45,133 nucleotides of DNA from a virus, in IMG/VR virus record IMGVR_UViG_3300048919_000333, positions 1 through 45,133 of that record. One strand, 5' to 3'. A program made the translations under genes and the position numbers. The notes below the pieces were generated by a model that made no database searches, had not been told where the DNA came from, and saw only the letters and a list, made by a program, of their open reading frames with translations. Positions 31,139 to 40,103 of the stretch are shown in pieces (positions within the stretch are counted from its first letter, which is position 1; the number at the start of each line of letters is the position of its first letter).

Positions 31139-33021
31139 CTATCAAAGACGGCGACATAGGCCTGTACGCATCCAAAGTGATGGATGACGTGCCAGAGGGC
31201 GGCGGCGGTCCCTCCGGGAATCTGATTCCTTGGGGCAAAAGCAACGGCATCTTCCTCGACATTACCGAGGTCGACCGGGCGGGCGGTGACGTCAGCATCC
31301 GCCAGCTGTTTCCTGCCGTGCGTACGCCTGACACCGAGCCGCTGATGGACGCGAACGTGATCCTGTCGGCCATGCCCAACGATCCCAATGTCAGCGTCAC
31401 CCTTGCAACCTGTGGCTTCTTCGCGCGGCGCACCGATATCGCATCGGCCATAGCTGCGTACCTGATTCCGGGCACCGAGTGGAATGGATACCTGTTGGAA
31501 AACCATGTCCAAGGCCAGGCCTCGATCAAGATTTTCCATCGCCCTGGAACTCCTGCGCCCACGATCGGGCGCACTTTGGTGCTGGTCCTCAATGAGGGCC
31601 AGGCATCCCAAGTGCAGCAGTACGTGCGGGTGCTGCGCGCAGAGACGGAAACCCTGCTGTTCAGCTATTCGGTCAGCGGGGGGTATGCCGACTACCCCGC
31701 CAGCGTCACGACCTGCGAGATCACGCCACGGCTGTCCACGGCCTTCGCGGGCTCCCCCCCAAACCGCCTCTATGCCGGTGACCCCGCAAAAACGAAGATC
31801 CGAGATACCACTGTCGCGGACGCTGCCACGTACTACGGTGCGCAGCCGCTGACGGCCGTTGTGGGCTTGGGCGAGAACGTGCTGCACGTAGACAGCATCT
31901 ACACGCAGCTGGTGCCCAGCTCGCGCACCGAGACTGCCACGCTGGACCAGCGGCCTGCAGGAGTGCGGCAACTGGTCCTGGCCACCACGCCCCGTGAGGT
32001 CCGCGTTGCATCGTCGCCGCATACACGCCGCATCAAGGTCGGGCAGGAGAACCGAGGGTTCGCGTGGGTCAACATCCTGCGACCATTCCCTGCGCCCAAC
32101 ACGCTGGCGATCTCTTTCGCGGTGATGGGCGTCTGGTATGTCGCCAACGACAACGGTGCTGGCGAGCTCACGGGAGGTGGCGCTGTAGGCACGGTCAACT
32201 ATGCCAATGGATCGGTATCCATCACGCTGCCGGCCCTGCCCGATGTTGGCAGCTCCATCATTTTTCAGTGGGGCGAGGCCTCGGCGTTTGTGAATCGCTC
32301 TGGCGCCACCGGCTGGCGGCTGCCTGAGCATGCGCTGCGCCTGGACCACCAGGGCATCAAGCCTGGCACGCTGTCGATCGAGTGGCAATCGGGGGGTGTG
32401 CTGCGCACGGCCACCGACAGTGCCGGAAAGTTGCAGGGCGATGCCACGGGCGAGATCAACTACGCCTCCGGTGCGCTGCTGTTGCGACCCAAGTTCATGG
32501 TCGACGCGGGCGGCCAGTTTGCCATCGCGTACGACCATGCGGACCTGGTCACCAAGAACGTCACCGTGGCGCCCGATGCCGGGGGCTTTGCCACCATCCC
32601 GTTTGACACCGTGCCTGCGCCAGGCTCGGTCTCTATCGGCTGGATCACGGTGCGCAACCTGTCCGCCAGCTCGGGCGCCAGTGCCGGCGGCACGTCGGCG
32701 GCAAAGCAGGCCGGTAGTACCACCAGCTACTTGTCGTTTCCCGACGCAAATCCCCCGGCTGCCACGACGCGGGTGCCGTTTTCGGGGACTGATATCTACC
32801 AGAAGTACATGGCGCCAGGCGGTACGCGGGTGCTGACGGGCGAGGCGGTCTATGTCGAGGTAGGGGCCACTTTCTCGCCAGAGGGCTACTACTACCCGGT
32901 GCCAGATGCCACGGGCGTGGTCTGGTCCGAGGCTGATTTCGCGGCAGGGGCCATCACCATCGGAGGCACAAGCTACCGGCGCTGGGGCACGAACATCAAC
33001 AACTTTGGCAGCACATCATGA
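31135..33021 (+). CDS. Large tail-tip structural protein with repeated beta motifs
   Basis: 628 aa, not a named family I can state with certainty. Nearly all beta. Two copies of a motif of the form G-[VI]-NYA-x-G-[SA] (GTVNYANGSVSITLP at about 360 and GEINYASGALLLRP at about 440) suggest tandem domains; the same motif is found in the next protein (MDYSSG, IDYQTG). The final 100 residues are Ser/Gly-rich, then GEAVYVEVGATFSPEGYYYP. Expected in the tail tip or baseplate ring. Overlaps both neighbours by 4 nt. Confidence 0.7.
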   Translation: MTIKDGDIGLYASKVMDDVPEGGGGPSGNLIPWGKSNGIFLDITEVDRAGGDVSIRQLFPAVRTPDTEPLMDANVILSAMPNDPNVSVTLATCGFFARRTDIASAIAAYLIPGTEWNGYLLENHVQGQASIKIFHRPGTPAPTIGRTLVLVLNEGQASQVQQYVRVLRAETETLLFSYSVSGGYADYPASVTTCEITPRLSTAFAGSPPNRLYAGDPAKTKIRDTTVADAATYYGAQPLTAVVGLGENVLHVDSIYTQLVPSSRTETATLDQRPAGVRQLVLATTPREVRVASSPHTRRIKVGQENRGFAWVNILRPFPAPNTLAISFAVMGVWYVANDNGAGELTGGGAVGTVNYANGSVSITLPALPDVGSSIIFQWGEASAFVNRSGATGWRLPEHALRLDHQGIKPGTLSIEWQSGGVLRTATDSAGKLQGDATGEINYASGALLLRPKFMVDAGGQFAIAYDHADLVTKNVTVAPDAGGFATIPFDTVPAPGSVSIGWITVRNLSASSGASAGGTSAAKQAGSTTSYLSFPDANPPAATTRVPFSGTDIYQKYMAPGGTRVLTGEAVYVEVGATFSPEGYYYPVPDATGVVWSEADFAAGAITIGGTSYRRWGTNINNFGSTS

Positions 33022-34916
33022 GCGGACAAGCAGCAGTCATCACGTTGACCACGGCGACGAGTTCGACGTCCTCGTCCAGCCACAGCAGGACCAGCTATCA
33101 GACCAGCAAGACGCAGGACACGGTGCGCCATCTGCTGACGGACGACGGGCAAGGCTCGTTCGGGCCGGATGGCACGATCAGCTATGCCGGCAAGTTCGCC
33201 AATGTGCGCTTGGTCCGCCTGGACAGCCGCACCGAGGGCTACAACAGCGATTTCGAGGATGCCAAGACCTTCGAGACGACCTCGATGTCCGGTGGCGGCG
33301 GCGACCCCGGCTCCACCAGCTCGTCATCCAAGGGCGGCGAGCGCAGCGACACTGCAGTCAGCGAAGAGATCCTTGCCGCCAGCACGGTGACGGTGTCCTA
33401 TGCCGAGGACTTCGCCAGCGCCCAGCACCATGTCATGAGCTACACGCCCGAACCGCTCACGCTGGACCTGTGCCCCTACACCACCGACTACGTCGTGCCG
33501 GGCAGCGTGCGCTTCACGTGGATGGGGCACATCTATGAAGACTACGACGGCGTGCTGGTGCGTGATCGCACCGCCTCCGCACAGGGGACCGTGGCCGGGG
33601 CCATGGACTACTCCAGCGGCGTGGCACGCATCACCGACTATGCCGTCGACGGGCAGCCCTCGGACCTGACGGTGCAAAGCCTGTGGACCGTGCGCCAGAA
33701 CTGGACCACCGCCAGCATCTTCATGCGCTGCGCGGCGGCTCCGGTGAAGCCCTCCGGCTTTGTGTTGAACCTGGCCGACGCCACGGGCGCGCAGATCACG
33801 GCCATGGCCGGCATCGATGGCGTGATCTCGGGCGACCACCTGCGCGGCAAGATCGACTACCAGACGGGCGTTGTCGAGTTGCAGTTCGGCGACTTTGTGC
33901 CGGCCGCGACCCTGACCGATGCCCAGAGGGCTGAATGGTGGTATTCGGCGGACGACATCGGGGCCGTGCAGCCTGACCGCATCTGGCGCCCATGGCCGGT
34001 AGATCCGACAACGCTGCGCTACAACAGCGTCAGCTACTTCTATCTGCCCCTGGACGCCGAGATCATCGGGCTGGACCCCGTGCGTTTGCCGCAGGACGGT
34101 CGCGTGCCCATCTACCGTGTCGGCTCCTATGTCGTCGTCGGCCATACGGGCAGCATAGGCCCCGCGCAGCTGAGCGTTGGGCAGACGATCAACTGCGGCC
34201 GCACGCGCCTGTCACGCGCCTACCTGATCGGCGCTGACGGCGCACTCATTCAGCAGGGCTGGTCACGCGACCTTGACGCGGGGCTGGTCACGATCCAGGA
34301 CACCACGGGCTGGTCGCAGCCGGTCACGGTGCAGCACCGCATCGAAGAGATGGCGCGCGTCTCGGACGTGCAGATCAGCGGGATGCTGACCCTGACCAAG
34401 TCCCTGAGCCACGAGTTCCCCAGCGGCTCCATCGTCAGCTCGGCGCTCATCACGGCGGCGCCAGGCCTGCGTGCGCGCGTCAGCCATCTGTTCGATCAGA
34501 ACACCTGGCAGGGGCGGTGGCAGGACACGGTCGACGGCCAGGAAGCCCTTGCAAGCTACAACGACACGATCTCGCCCCTGGTGGTGACCAATGCCGGCGC
34601 CGTGACCGAGCGCTGGATGCTGCGCATCATCGGCAACGGCAGCAGCTTCGAGTGCATCGGCGAGCACGTGGGCAACCTCGGCACCGGCTCCCTCAATGCC
34701 GATTTCGCACCCATCAACCCCAATACCGGCGTGCCCTATTTCACGGTGCGCGCGCTGGGCTGGGGGCAGGGCTGGGCCGCTGGCAACGTGCTGCGCATCA
34801 ACACCGTGGGCGCCATGCAGCCCCTGGCGGCCATCCGCGCCGTGCAGCCCAGCGAGGCGGCCGGCATCGACTACCACTTCGAGCTGCTCACTCGCGGCGA
34901 CATCGACCGCCCCTAA
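33018..34916 (+). CDS. Large tail-tip structural protein, related in motif to its neighbour
   Basis: 632 aa. The first 40 residues are extremely Ser/Thr-rich (TTATSSTSSSSHSRTSY), and a second low-complexity Ser/Gly stretch lies near 95-110. The middle contains GAMDYSSGVARITDYAV and GKIDYQTGVVELQFGDF, the motif shared with the previous protein. Almost equal length (628 versus 632 aa) adds to the impression of an old duplication. The C-terminal third contains LRARVSHLFDQNTWQGRWQD. Probably a second ring or arm of the tail tip. Confidence 0.7.
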   Translation: MSGQAAVITLTTATSSTSSSSHSRTSYQTSKTQDTVRHLLTDDGQGSFGPDGTISYAGKFANVRLVRLDSRTEGYNSDFEDAKTFETTSMSGGGGDPGSTSSSSKGGERSDTAVSEEILAASTVTVSYAEDFASAQHHVMSYTPEPLTLDLCPYTTDYVVPGSVRFTWMGHIYEDYDGVLVRDRTASAQGTVAGAMDYSSGVARITDYAVDGQPSDLTVQSLWTVRQNWTTASIFMRCAAAPVKPSGFVLNLADATGAQITAMAGIDGVISGDHLRGKIDYQTGVVELQFGDFVPAATLTDAQRAEWWYSADDIGAVQPDRIWRPWPVDPTTLRYNSVSYFYLPLDAEIIGLDPVRLPQDGRVPIYRVGSYVVVGHTGSIGPAQLSVGQTINCGRTRLSRAYLIGADGALIQQGWSRDLDAGLVTIQDTTGWSQPVTVQHRIEEMARVSDVQISGMLTLTKSLSHEFPSGSIVSSALITAAPGLRARVSHLFDQNTWQGRWQDTVDGQEALASYNDTISPLVVTNAGAVTERWMLRIIGNGSSFECIGEHVGNLGTGSLNADFAPINPNTGVPYFTVRALGWGQGWAAGNVLRINTVGAMQPLAAIRAVQPSEAAGIDYHFELLTRGDIDRP

Positions 34917-34925
34917 GGACATACC

Positions 34926-36134
34926 ATGGCATCCCCCGTAGATACCTCTGTCAAGTTCGCCTTTTCCGACATGGCCGGTGCCCCACGCCTGACCGGCGAG
35001 GCCGGTTCCGGCATCAGCCTGCTGGACGCCTTCCTGGTCACGGGCTTCGGCATCAAGACCGTGCAGGGCGCCACGGTGGCCAACGGCATATGCCGGCTGC
35101 CCTTCAGCGGCGGCGCGAGTGCGGCCGTGCGCAATTGCGTGATCCTGGTCGCGGGCGCCTCGCCCGACGCGCTCAACGGCGAGCAGCGCGTGACGGCCGT
35201 GGACGGCGGCTGGGTGGAGTTCGCCACAGCGCTGCCCGATGGCGCTGTCACCGGCTCGGTCACCTTCAAGATCGCCCCCCTGGGTTGGGAGAAGGTCTTC
35301 ACGGGCACCAACAAGGCGGTGTACCGGCCGAAAGATCCGGCCTCCACTCGCTTTTATCTGCGCGTGGAAGATCCCACTGCGCGTGGCATGCGCGTGTCCA
35401 TGTACGAGTCCATGGTGGACGTGGACAGCGGCGTGGGCCTGTCGCCCAGGCCCACCGACAGGCCGGCAGGCCACTACTGGTGGAAGCGGGACAGCGGCTC
35501 ACCCGTCGACGCGGCGCTGTGGCTGCTGGTGGGCGACAGCAGGGCGCTGTACTGGTGTACCTGCCCCCGGCAGGAGGCAGGCAGTGCGAGCCCGTATGCC
35601 TACAACACCAGCTTCGTCGGCGACATCAACAGCTATCGCAGCGGAGACGCCTACTCGGCCTGCATCATTGGCAATGGTGGCGTGGATTCCAACGTGGCCC
35701 TGGGTGGTGACGGTGACATCTTCAGCGCGGGCGGCGCGCCCGTGGGTCGTGCCCTTATGCGACGTGCCAGCGGCCTGGGCAGCAGTGTGCAGTCCGATCG
35801 TTACATGGGCGGCGCGGCAACCAGCGGCCTGGGTGGCCCGCTGGGCCCTGGCCCGGCGCGCTCGAACAACGGGCTGTTCATGTCGCCCATCCTTATGGCG
35901 GACGGCCCGGCCATGGCGACCGATGGCCCGCGTGGCGAGCTGCCCGGGGCACTGGCTTGCCTCAATGGCGGCATCACCCAGGTGCTGGACAACGGGCCGC
36001 AGCAGACTGCAGGCACCCAGGCTTTCAGCGGGCGCACGCTGTTGTCGGTGTGGTGCATGGGTGGCGCCGCAGTCTGGTCAGGCTCGCTGGGCGTGGGCTT
36101 TTTCGACATCACAGGTCCGTGGCGGGAGGCCTGA
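34926..36134 (+). CDS. Tail protein, possibly tail-fibre-like
   Basis: 402 aa. KVFTGTNKAVYRPKDPAS and RFYLRVEDPTARGMRVSMY form an N-terminal beta domain; the middle is SPYAYNTSFVGDINSYRSGD, and the second half is Gly/Ala/Ser-rich with ADGPAMATDGPRGELPG. Phages of this type encode such a protein after the two large tip proteins; it has low-complexity regions like surface-exposed parts. Preceded by AAGGA. No known enzymatic domain. Confidence 0.65.
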   Translation: MASPVDTSVKFAFSDMAGAPRLTGEAGSGISLLDAFLVTGFGIKTVQGATVANGICRLPFSGGASAAVRNCVILVAGASPDALNGEQRVTAVDGGWVEFATALPDGAVTGSVTFKIAPLGWEKVFTGTNKAVYRPKDPASTRFYLRVEDPTARGMRVSMYESMVDVDSGVGLSPRPTDRPAGHYWWKRDSGSPVDAALWLLVGDSRALYWCTCPRQEAGSASPYAYNTSFVGDINSYRSGDAYSACIIGNGGVDSNVALGGDGDIFSAGGAPVGRALMRRASGLGSSVQSDRYMGGAATSGLGGPLGPGPARSNNGLFMSPILMADGPAMATDGPRGELPGALACLNGGITQVLDNGPQQTAGTQAFSGRTLLSVWCMGGAAVWSGSLGVGFFDITGPWREA

Positions 36135-36137
36135 TCC

Positions 36138-37487
36138 ATGCAGGCCACCACCTTCCGATTCGCCGCGTTCGACAGCGATGCTGCCGAGCTGCTGCTGACC
36201 GGCCTGCAGCTCCTGCTGGCGTCTGGCACGGCCGTGGCCATCGAGTCCGTTGTCGCATCGCATGCGCCGGTTGCCGGCAGCCTCGCGGCGCTCATTGACG
36301 GAGATCCTTCGACCAGCTGCACATTTCGCGCGAGCGATGTTCGCCAGCCGTCCTTTTGCATCGACGTGACCCTGGCCGCTGCCGCCGACGTGGTCGAGGC
36401 CCGCGTGCAGGGGGGTGGGCAGTTCGGATTCACGCTGTTCGGGGACGGTGGCGCGGCGCTGCTGTGGCAGCAGGTTTATGACACGCGCCACACCTGGGAC
36501 TGGTATCGCTCGTCGGTGTACCTGGTCCCGGATCGGCGGGGCGTGATCCGATGCCTGCAGCAGAGCCCCATTTCTGCCGGCCCCAACGTCACGCTTGTCA
36601 CGGGCACGGCACCTGATGGGCAGAGCCGGCTGTTGCTGGATGCGCGCTGGTCTGGTGCCTTATCTACCTATATGCGTCGGCTGCCCATCGGTACGGGAGA
36701 CTTCACGGTCGAAGCGTGGCTCAAGATCGACCAGTATTTCGGCGGAGGCAACGGCAACGACCGAATGATCGTGGGCGATTTCGCAAGTCCCACGTTCATT
36801 CTCTTTCTGACCAATGACAACGGCGCATTGGGTCTGTGGGACGGCGCGCGGCAGCACACCACGACGCGAGCCAAACCTGCTCAGCAATGGGTACATATCG
36901 CTGCGGTGCGCAAAGCTGGTGTGCTGCGGTTGTTTGTCGACGGCATTTCCGACTACGAGTACCCATTCTCGAACAACCTCTATGACACCGGGGGGTGGTG
37001 GCAGTTGTTCGGCAACGGCAATGACCGCAACCTGGCCGGCCAGGCCGCCGAGCTGAAGTTCTCCCTCTACGCCAAGTACTGGGATGCGTTCACGCCCCAA
37101 TTTGTGGTCGAGCCAAACACTCCGGCTCGCGCCTGGCGCGTCGCCTGCGCTGAACTCTCCGGCCCGCATCCCCAGCCGCAGGGCCAGCTGGCCTTGGGCC
37201 TGACGCGGTCGCGGGTCTTCCGGGACTATGAGTTCGATGGCGACGGCCGCATCGAGGGCACGGTTGCGCGCAAGCTGCAGCCCACCAACCTGCCGCTGCG
37301 CCGACGCGTGCGCCTGCATCGCAGCCGCGACGGGTTGCTGGTGCGCGAGACGTGGAGCAAGGCAGACGGCAGCTATGCATTCCCTGACATCAGCCGGCTG
37401 TACGAGTACGACGTGGTGGCCTGGGACCATGAGATGTCGCTGCGCTCGGTAATCGCCAACAACATCAAGGCAGAGGTCGCGCCATGA
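36138..37487 (+). CDS. Tail protein with LamG/concanavalin-like lectin domain (candidate receptor binding)
   Basis: 449 aa in three parts. Residues about 30-120 resemble an F5/8-type jelly roll (LIDGDPSTSCTFRASD). About 165-310 is LamG-like: GTGDFTVEAWLKIDQ, QWVHIAAVRKAGVLRLFVDG and the closing strands. About 365-445 looks like a carboxypeptidase-regulatory/Ig-like fold (GRIEGTVARKL, WSKADGSYAFPDI, YDVVAWDHE). Such lectin folds bind glycans, so attachment to host surface polysaccharide is likely. GGGAGG precedes the ATG and the stop overlaps the next start. Confidence 0.75.
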   Translation: MQATTFRFAAFDSDAAELLLTGLQLLLASGTAVAIESVVASHAPVAGSLAALIDGDPSTSCTFRASDVRQPSFCIDVTLAAAADVVEARVQGGGQFGFTLFGDGGAALLWQQVYDTRHTWDWYRSSVYLVPDRRGVIRCLQQSPISAGPNVTLVTGTAPDGQSRLLLDARWSGALSTYMRRLPIGTGDFTVEAWLKIDQYFGGGNGNDRMIVGDFASPTFILFLTNDNGALGLWDGARQHTTTRAKPAQQWVHIAAVRKAGVLRLFVDGISDYEYPFSNNLYDTGGWWQLFGNGNDRNLAGQAAELKFSLYAKYWDAFTPQFVVEPNTPARAWRVACAELSGPHPQPQGQLALGLTRSRVFRDYEFDGDGRIEGTVARKLQPTNLPLRRRVRLHRSRDGLLVRETWSKADGSYAFPDISRLYEYDVVAWDHEMSLRSVIANNIKAEVAP

Positions 37488-37909
37488 GCTGGGCCATAGG
37501 GACAAAGGCCCAGCTTGCGCAGCTGCAGGCCACCGTGAATTTTGCGGATACCGGCCCGGGACGAGCCCGCGTGCTGATCTACACCACGCCCCGCGTCGCG
37601 CCAGGCGCCGAGCCCGGGGCTGTGCCCCAGGTCGACGTCGAGCTGGCAAAGCCCTGCGGCGCCATCGTGGGCGGGGGCCTGCAACTCCACCCCGCGAACC
37701 TGAGCGGCAGCATGGTCATGGCGACCGGCATTCCGTTGTGGGGCCGCTGGATGAGCGCTTCCGGTGAATTCATCGCCGATGGCGACGTGACCGACGCAGA
37801 GCATGGAGGTGACCTGCAAATCATCGGCGGCCAGACGCCCGAAGGCGGCAGCAGTCCCTTGTTGTACGCCGGCAGCCTGGTGGTCGTGGGCGACATGATT
37901 CTGAGTTGA
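37484..37909 (+). CDS. Small tail-region protein
   Basis: 141 aa, beta-rich: ATVNFADTGPGRARVLIYTTP, PLWGRWMSASGEFIADGDV and a hydrophobic C-terminus. Family not recognised. Overlaps the LamG protein gene by 4 nt and stops 2 nt before the next start; part of the tail-tip group by context. Confidence 0.65.
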   Translation: MSWAIGTKAQLAQLQATVNFADTGPGRARVLIYTTPRVAPGAEPGAVPQVDVELAKPCGAIVGGGLQLHPANLSGSMVMATGIPLWGRWMSASGEFIADGDVTDAEHGGDLQIIGGQTPEGGSSPLLYAGSLVVVGDMILS

Positions 37910-37911
37910 GC

Positions 37912-39798
37912 ATGGCTCAGACCGATCTGATCTTCAGCCAGCTGATCAACGGCCCCGGCTCGCCCGTCGACCTGATCTTCGGTGCCGACGATGACCAGCA
38001 GCCTGTCGTTGTCCTGCAAGCCAGCGGGCGCATCACTGGGCTGCGGGGCCGCATAAGGGCTCGCAGCGCGGTCCAGGCCAACGCCCGGGGCTCAATCACC
38101 GGGCTGCGCGCCAAGCTGCAGGCGCACGCGAACATCAATGTTGACCGGCCCATCGCCGGCCGCACGCCCTCGGTGTATCAAGAGGGGGCTCCAGCCCGCG
38201 TCCCGTTGCGCAGCACATGCCAGCAGGCGGAGAGGACCGGGCATGCTGTGCGCGTCACGGGTGGCCACGCGGTCCCGATCCAGGCTGCCACCCGTCAGCA
38301 CTGGCAGGAGGCTGCGCGCCTGCGGCAGGCTGTGTGGGCACGCATGCAGGATGCTCGCGGCGTGGGCCTCGCGGTGGCGCAGTCCTGGCAGGATGCCGGC
38401 CGCGTGAGAGCGGCTGTTTTCTCGACCCTCCAGGATGCCCAGACCATCGGCGCCGTGATCGCGCAGGCCTGGCAAGAATCCATCCGCCTGCGTGCGCGCC
38501 AGGGCAGCACCTTTGGACATGCGTTGCCCCGTGGCGCGGCGGTGGCCAGCCGTATGACGGACGGCGTGCATACGGCAATACCGTGGCGGGGGCGGTATCA
38601 GGAGGCCATGCGGCCGGGGCCGGGCGCGACGCCTATACGTCCCGTCGAGCCCGTTGATCCGCCGTGCTATGTCCCGCCCAGCGGACTCGATGTGCGGTTG
38701 CTGTTTGTGGACCCCTGGTCCAGCAGCGCGCAGCTGGTTTTTGTGTGCTGCAAGGGCGACCCGAACCCCGAGCCCCCGCGCTACGTCATTCCATTGTTGA
38801 GGGTCTACATGACAGTCCATTCCATCGATGCCGTACTGCTGCCGAGCCTTGAGCGTGTGCCTCTGCAGAGCCTGAGTATCACGACCAACGACGACGACTA
38901 CGGCTGGACCATGTCCGCTTCGGGCAAGCTGTCGCTGCTGGACCAGCTCGCTCCCAGGCAGGGAGTGCCGCAGCAGATCCGCATCACGATCGACGGCATC
39001 CAGTGGGTGTTCGCCGTAGACCCTCCGGCGCGCACGCGCAAGTTCCCGGAACATGCGGTGCAGGTCACGGGGCGCAGCGTCACTTCGCTGCTGGCTGCGC
39101 CTTACTTCCCGTCTACCGATTGGGCCAACACCATGCCGCGCACCGCGCAACAGCTGGTCCTTGAGGCGCTGGACCTGACTGGCGTAACTCTCGACTGGCA
39201 GCTCGACGACTGGCTGGTGCCGGCCAATATCTGGAGCCACGGCGGCACGCCCTTATCAGTCGCGCAGCGCATCGCCGAGGCCGCCGGCGGCGTGGTGCGC
39301 AGCCATCGCTTTGAGCCGCAGCTGCAGATCGCGCCCCGCTTTCCGCACATGCCGTGGGCCTGGAGCGATGCCGTGGCGGACGTCCGCATGCCTGCCCAGA
39401 TCATCACCAGCGACAGCCTGCAGGCAACCCGCGTTGCGCGCTACAACGCCGTGTATGTGGCCGGCACTGGTCAGGGCCTGCCTCTGGGCCACGTCGTGCG
39501 TACTGGCACTGCCGGCGACCGCCTGGCGCCCCAGGTCACCGATGCCCTGATCACCGACACCGTCGCGGCTCGGTTGCGCGGTCAGTCGGTGCTGGCCGCA
39601 TCGGTCATCACGCACCACCAGCCCATCACCGTGCCGCTGCTGACGGGTGGCACGAACCCCGGCCTCATCCTGCCGGGCTATCTGATCGAAGTTCAGGAGC
39701 CTGCCGAGACATGGCGCGGACTGGTGCGCGGCATCACGGTCTCGGTCGACGCGCCCACCGTACGCCAGACCTTGGACGTGGAAAGGTCCATCGCATGA
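37912..39798 (+). CDS. Tail hub/baseplate-like protein with N-terminal repeats
   Basis: 628 aa. The N-terminal section has three tandem 28-residue repeats (about 125-210) beginning WQEAARLRQAV, WQDAGRVRAAV and WQESIRLRARQ; the third is degenerate. From about 305 onward a mixed beta domain (SLSITTNDDDYGWTMSASG, QIRITIDGIQWVF, VTGRSVTSLLAAPY, AAGGVVRSHRF, RYNAVYVAGTG) has the pattern of gp27/late-control-D-like hubs at the tip of the tail tube. The chosen ATG is two codons after an in-frame TTG. Overlaps the next gene. Confidence 0.7.
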   Translation: MAQTDLIFSQLINGPGSPVDLIFGADDDQQPVVVLQASGRITGLRGRIRARSAVQANARGSITGLRAKLQAHANINVDRPIAGRTPSVYQEGAPARVPLRSTCQQAERTGHAVRVTGGHAVPIQAATRQHWQEAARLRQAVWARMQDARGVGLAVAQSWQDAGRVRAAVFSTLQDAQTIGAVIAQAWQESIRLRARQGSTFGHALPRGAAVASRMTDGVHTAIPWRGRYQEAMRPGPGATPIRPVEPVDPPCYVPPSGLDVRLLFVDPWSSSAQLVFVCCKGDPNPEPPRYVIPLLRVYMTVHSIDAVLLPSLERVPLQSLSITTNDDDYGWTMSASGKLSLLDQLAPRQGVPQQIRITIDGIQWVFAVDPPARTRKFPEHAVQVTGRSVTSLLAAPYFPSTDWANTMPRTAQQLVLEALDLTGVTLDWQLDDWLVPANIWSHGGTPLSVAQRIAEAAGGVVRSHRFEPQLQIAPRFPHMPWAWSDAVADVRMPAQIITSDSLQATRVARYNAVYVAGTGQGLPLGHVVRTGTAGDRLAPQVTDALITDTVAARLRGQSVLAASVITHHQPITVPLLTGGTNPGLILPGYLIEVQEPAETWRGLVRGITVSVDAPTVRQTLDVERSIA

Positions 39799-40025
39799 CC
39801 ATCAACCTCTTCCGCCGCCTGCAGAACCTGCAGCCCGAGGCCCCGGTCCTCTATGCCACCCTGGTGGTGCGCCTGGGCACCACGGCCCGCGTGGAATTCC
39901 CGGGTGGTGGCACGTCCATAGTCAACAACCCGCTCGAGATCGAGGCAGGCACGCCTGTGTTCGTGCGCGGCGGCGCCGTGACGGGGCCGGCCCCGGACCT
40001 CGTCTACACCCGGATCGACGTCTAG
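39795..40025 (+). CDS. Small tail-tip protein
   Basis: 76 aa: LFRRLQNLQPEAPVLYATLVV and a beta-rich remainder (PLEIEAGTPVFVRGG). Its ATG overlaps the stop of the hub gene. Last gene before a terminator, so probably the final structural gene; function unknown. Confidence 0.68.
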   Translation: MTINLFRRLQNLQPEAPVLYATLVVRLGTTARVEFPGGGTSIVNNPLEIEAGTPVFVRGGAVTGPAPDLVYTRIDV

Positions 40026-40045
40026 ATCCGTATCCGCTTTTCAGT

Positions 40046-40078
40046 GCCCGCCGCGTGGCAACACCGGCGGGCTTTTTT
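40046..40078 (+). terminator. Intrinsic terminator between tail and lysis genes
   Basis: GCCCGCCG (40046-40053), an 11-nt loop, CGGCGGGC (40065-40072) and a TTTTTT run. The lysis gene begins about 25 bp later. Confidence 0.85.
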
Positions 40079-40103
40079 GTGTCCCGAAGAAATGGAGTCC
40101 CCT

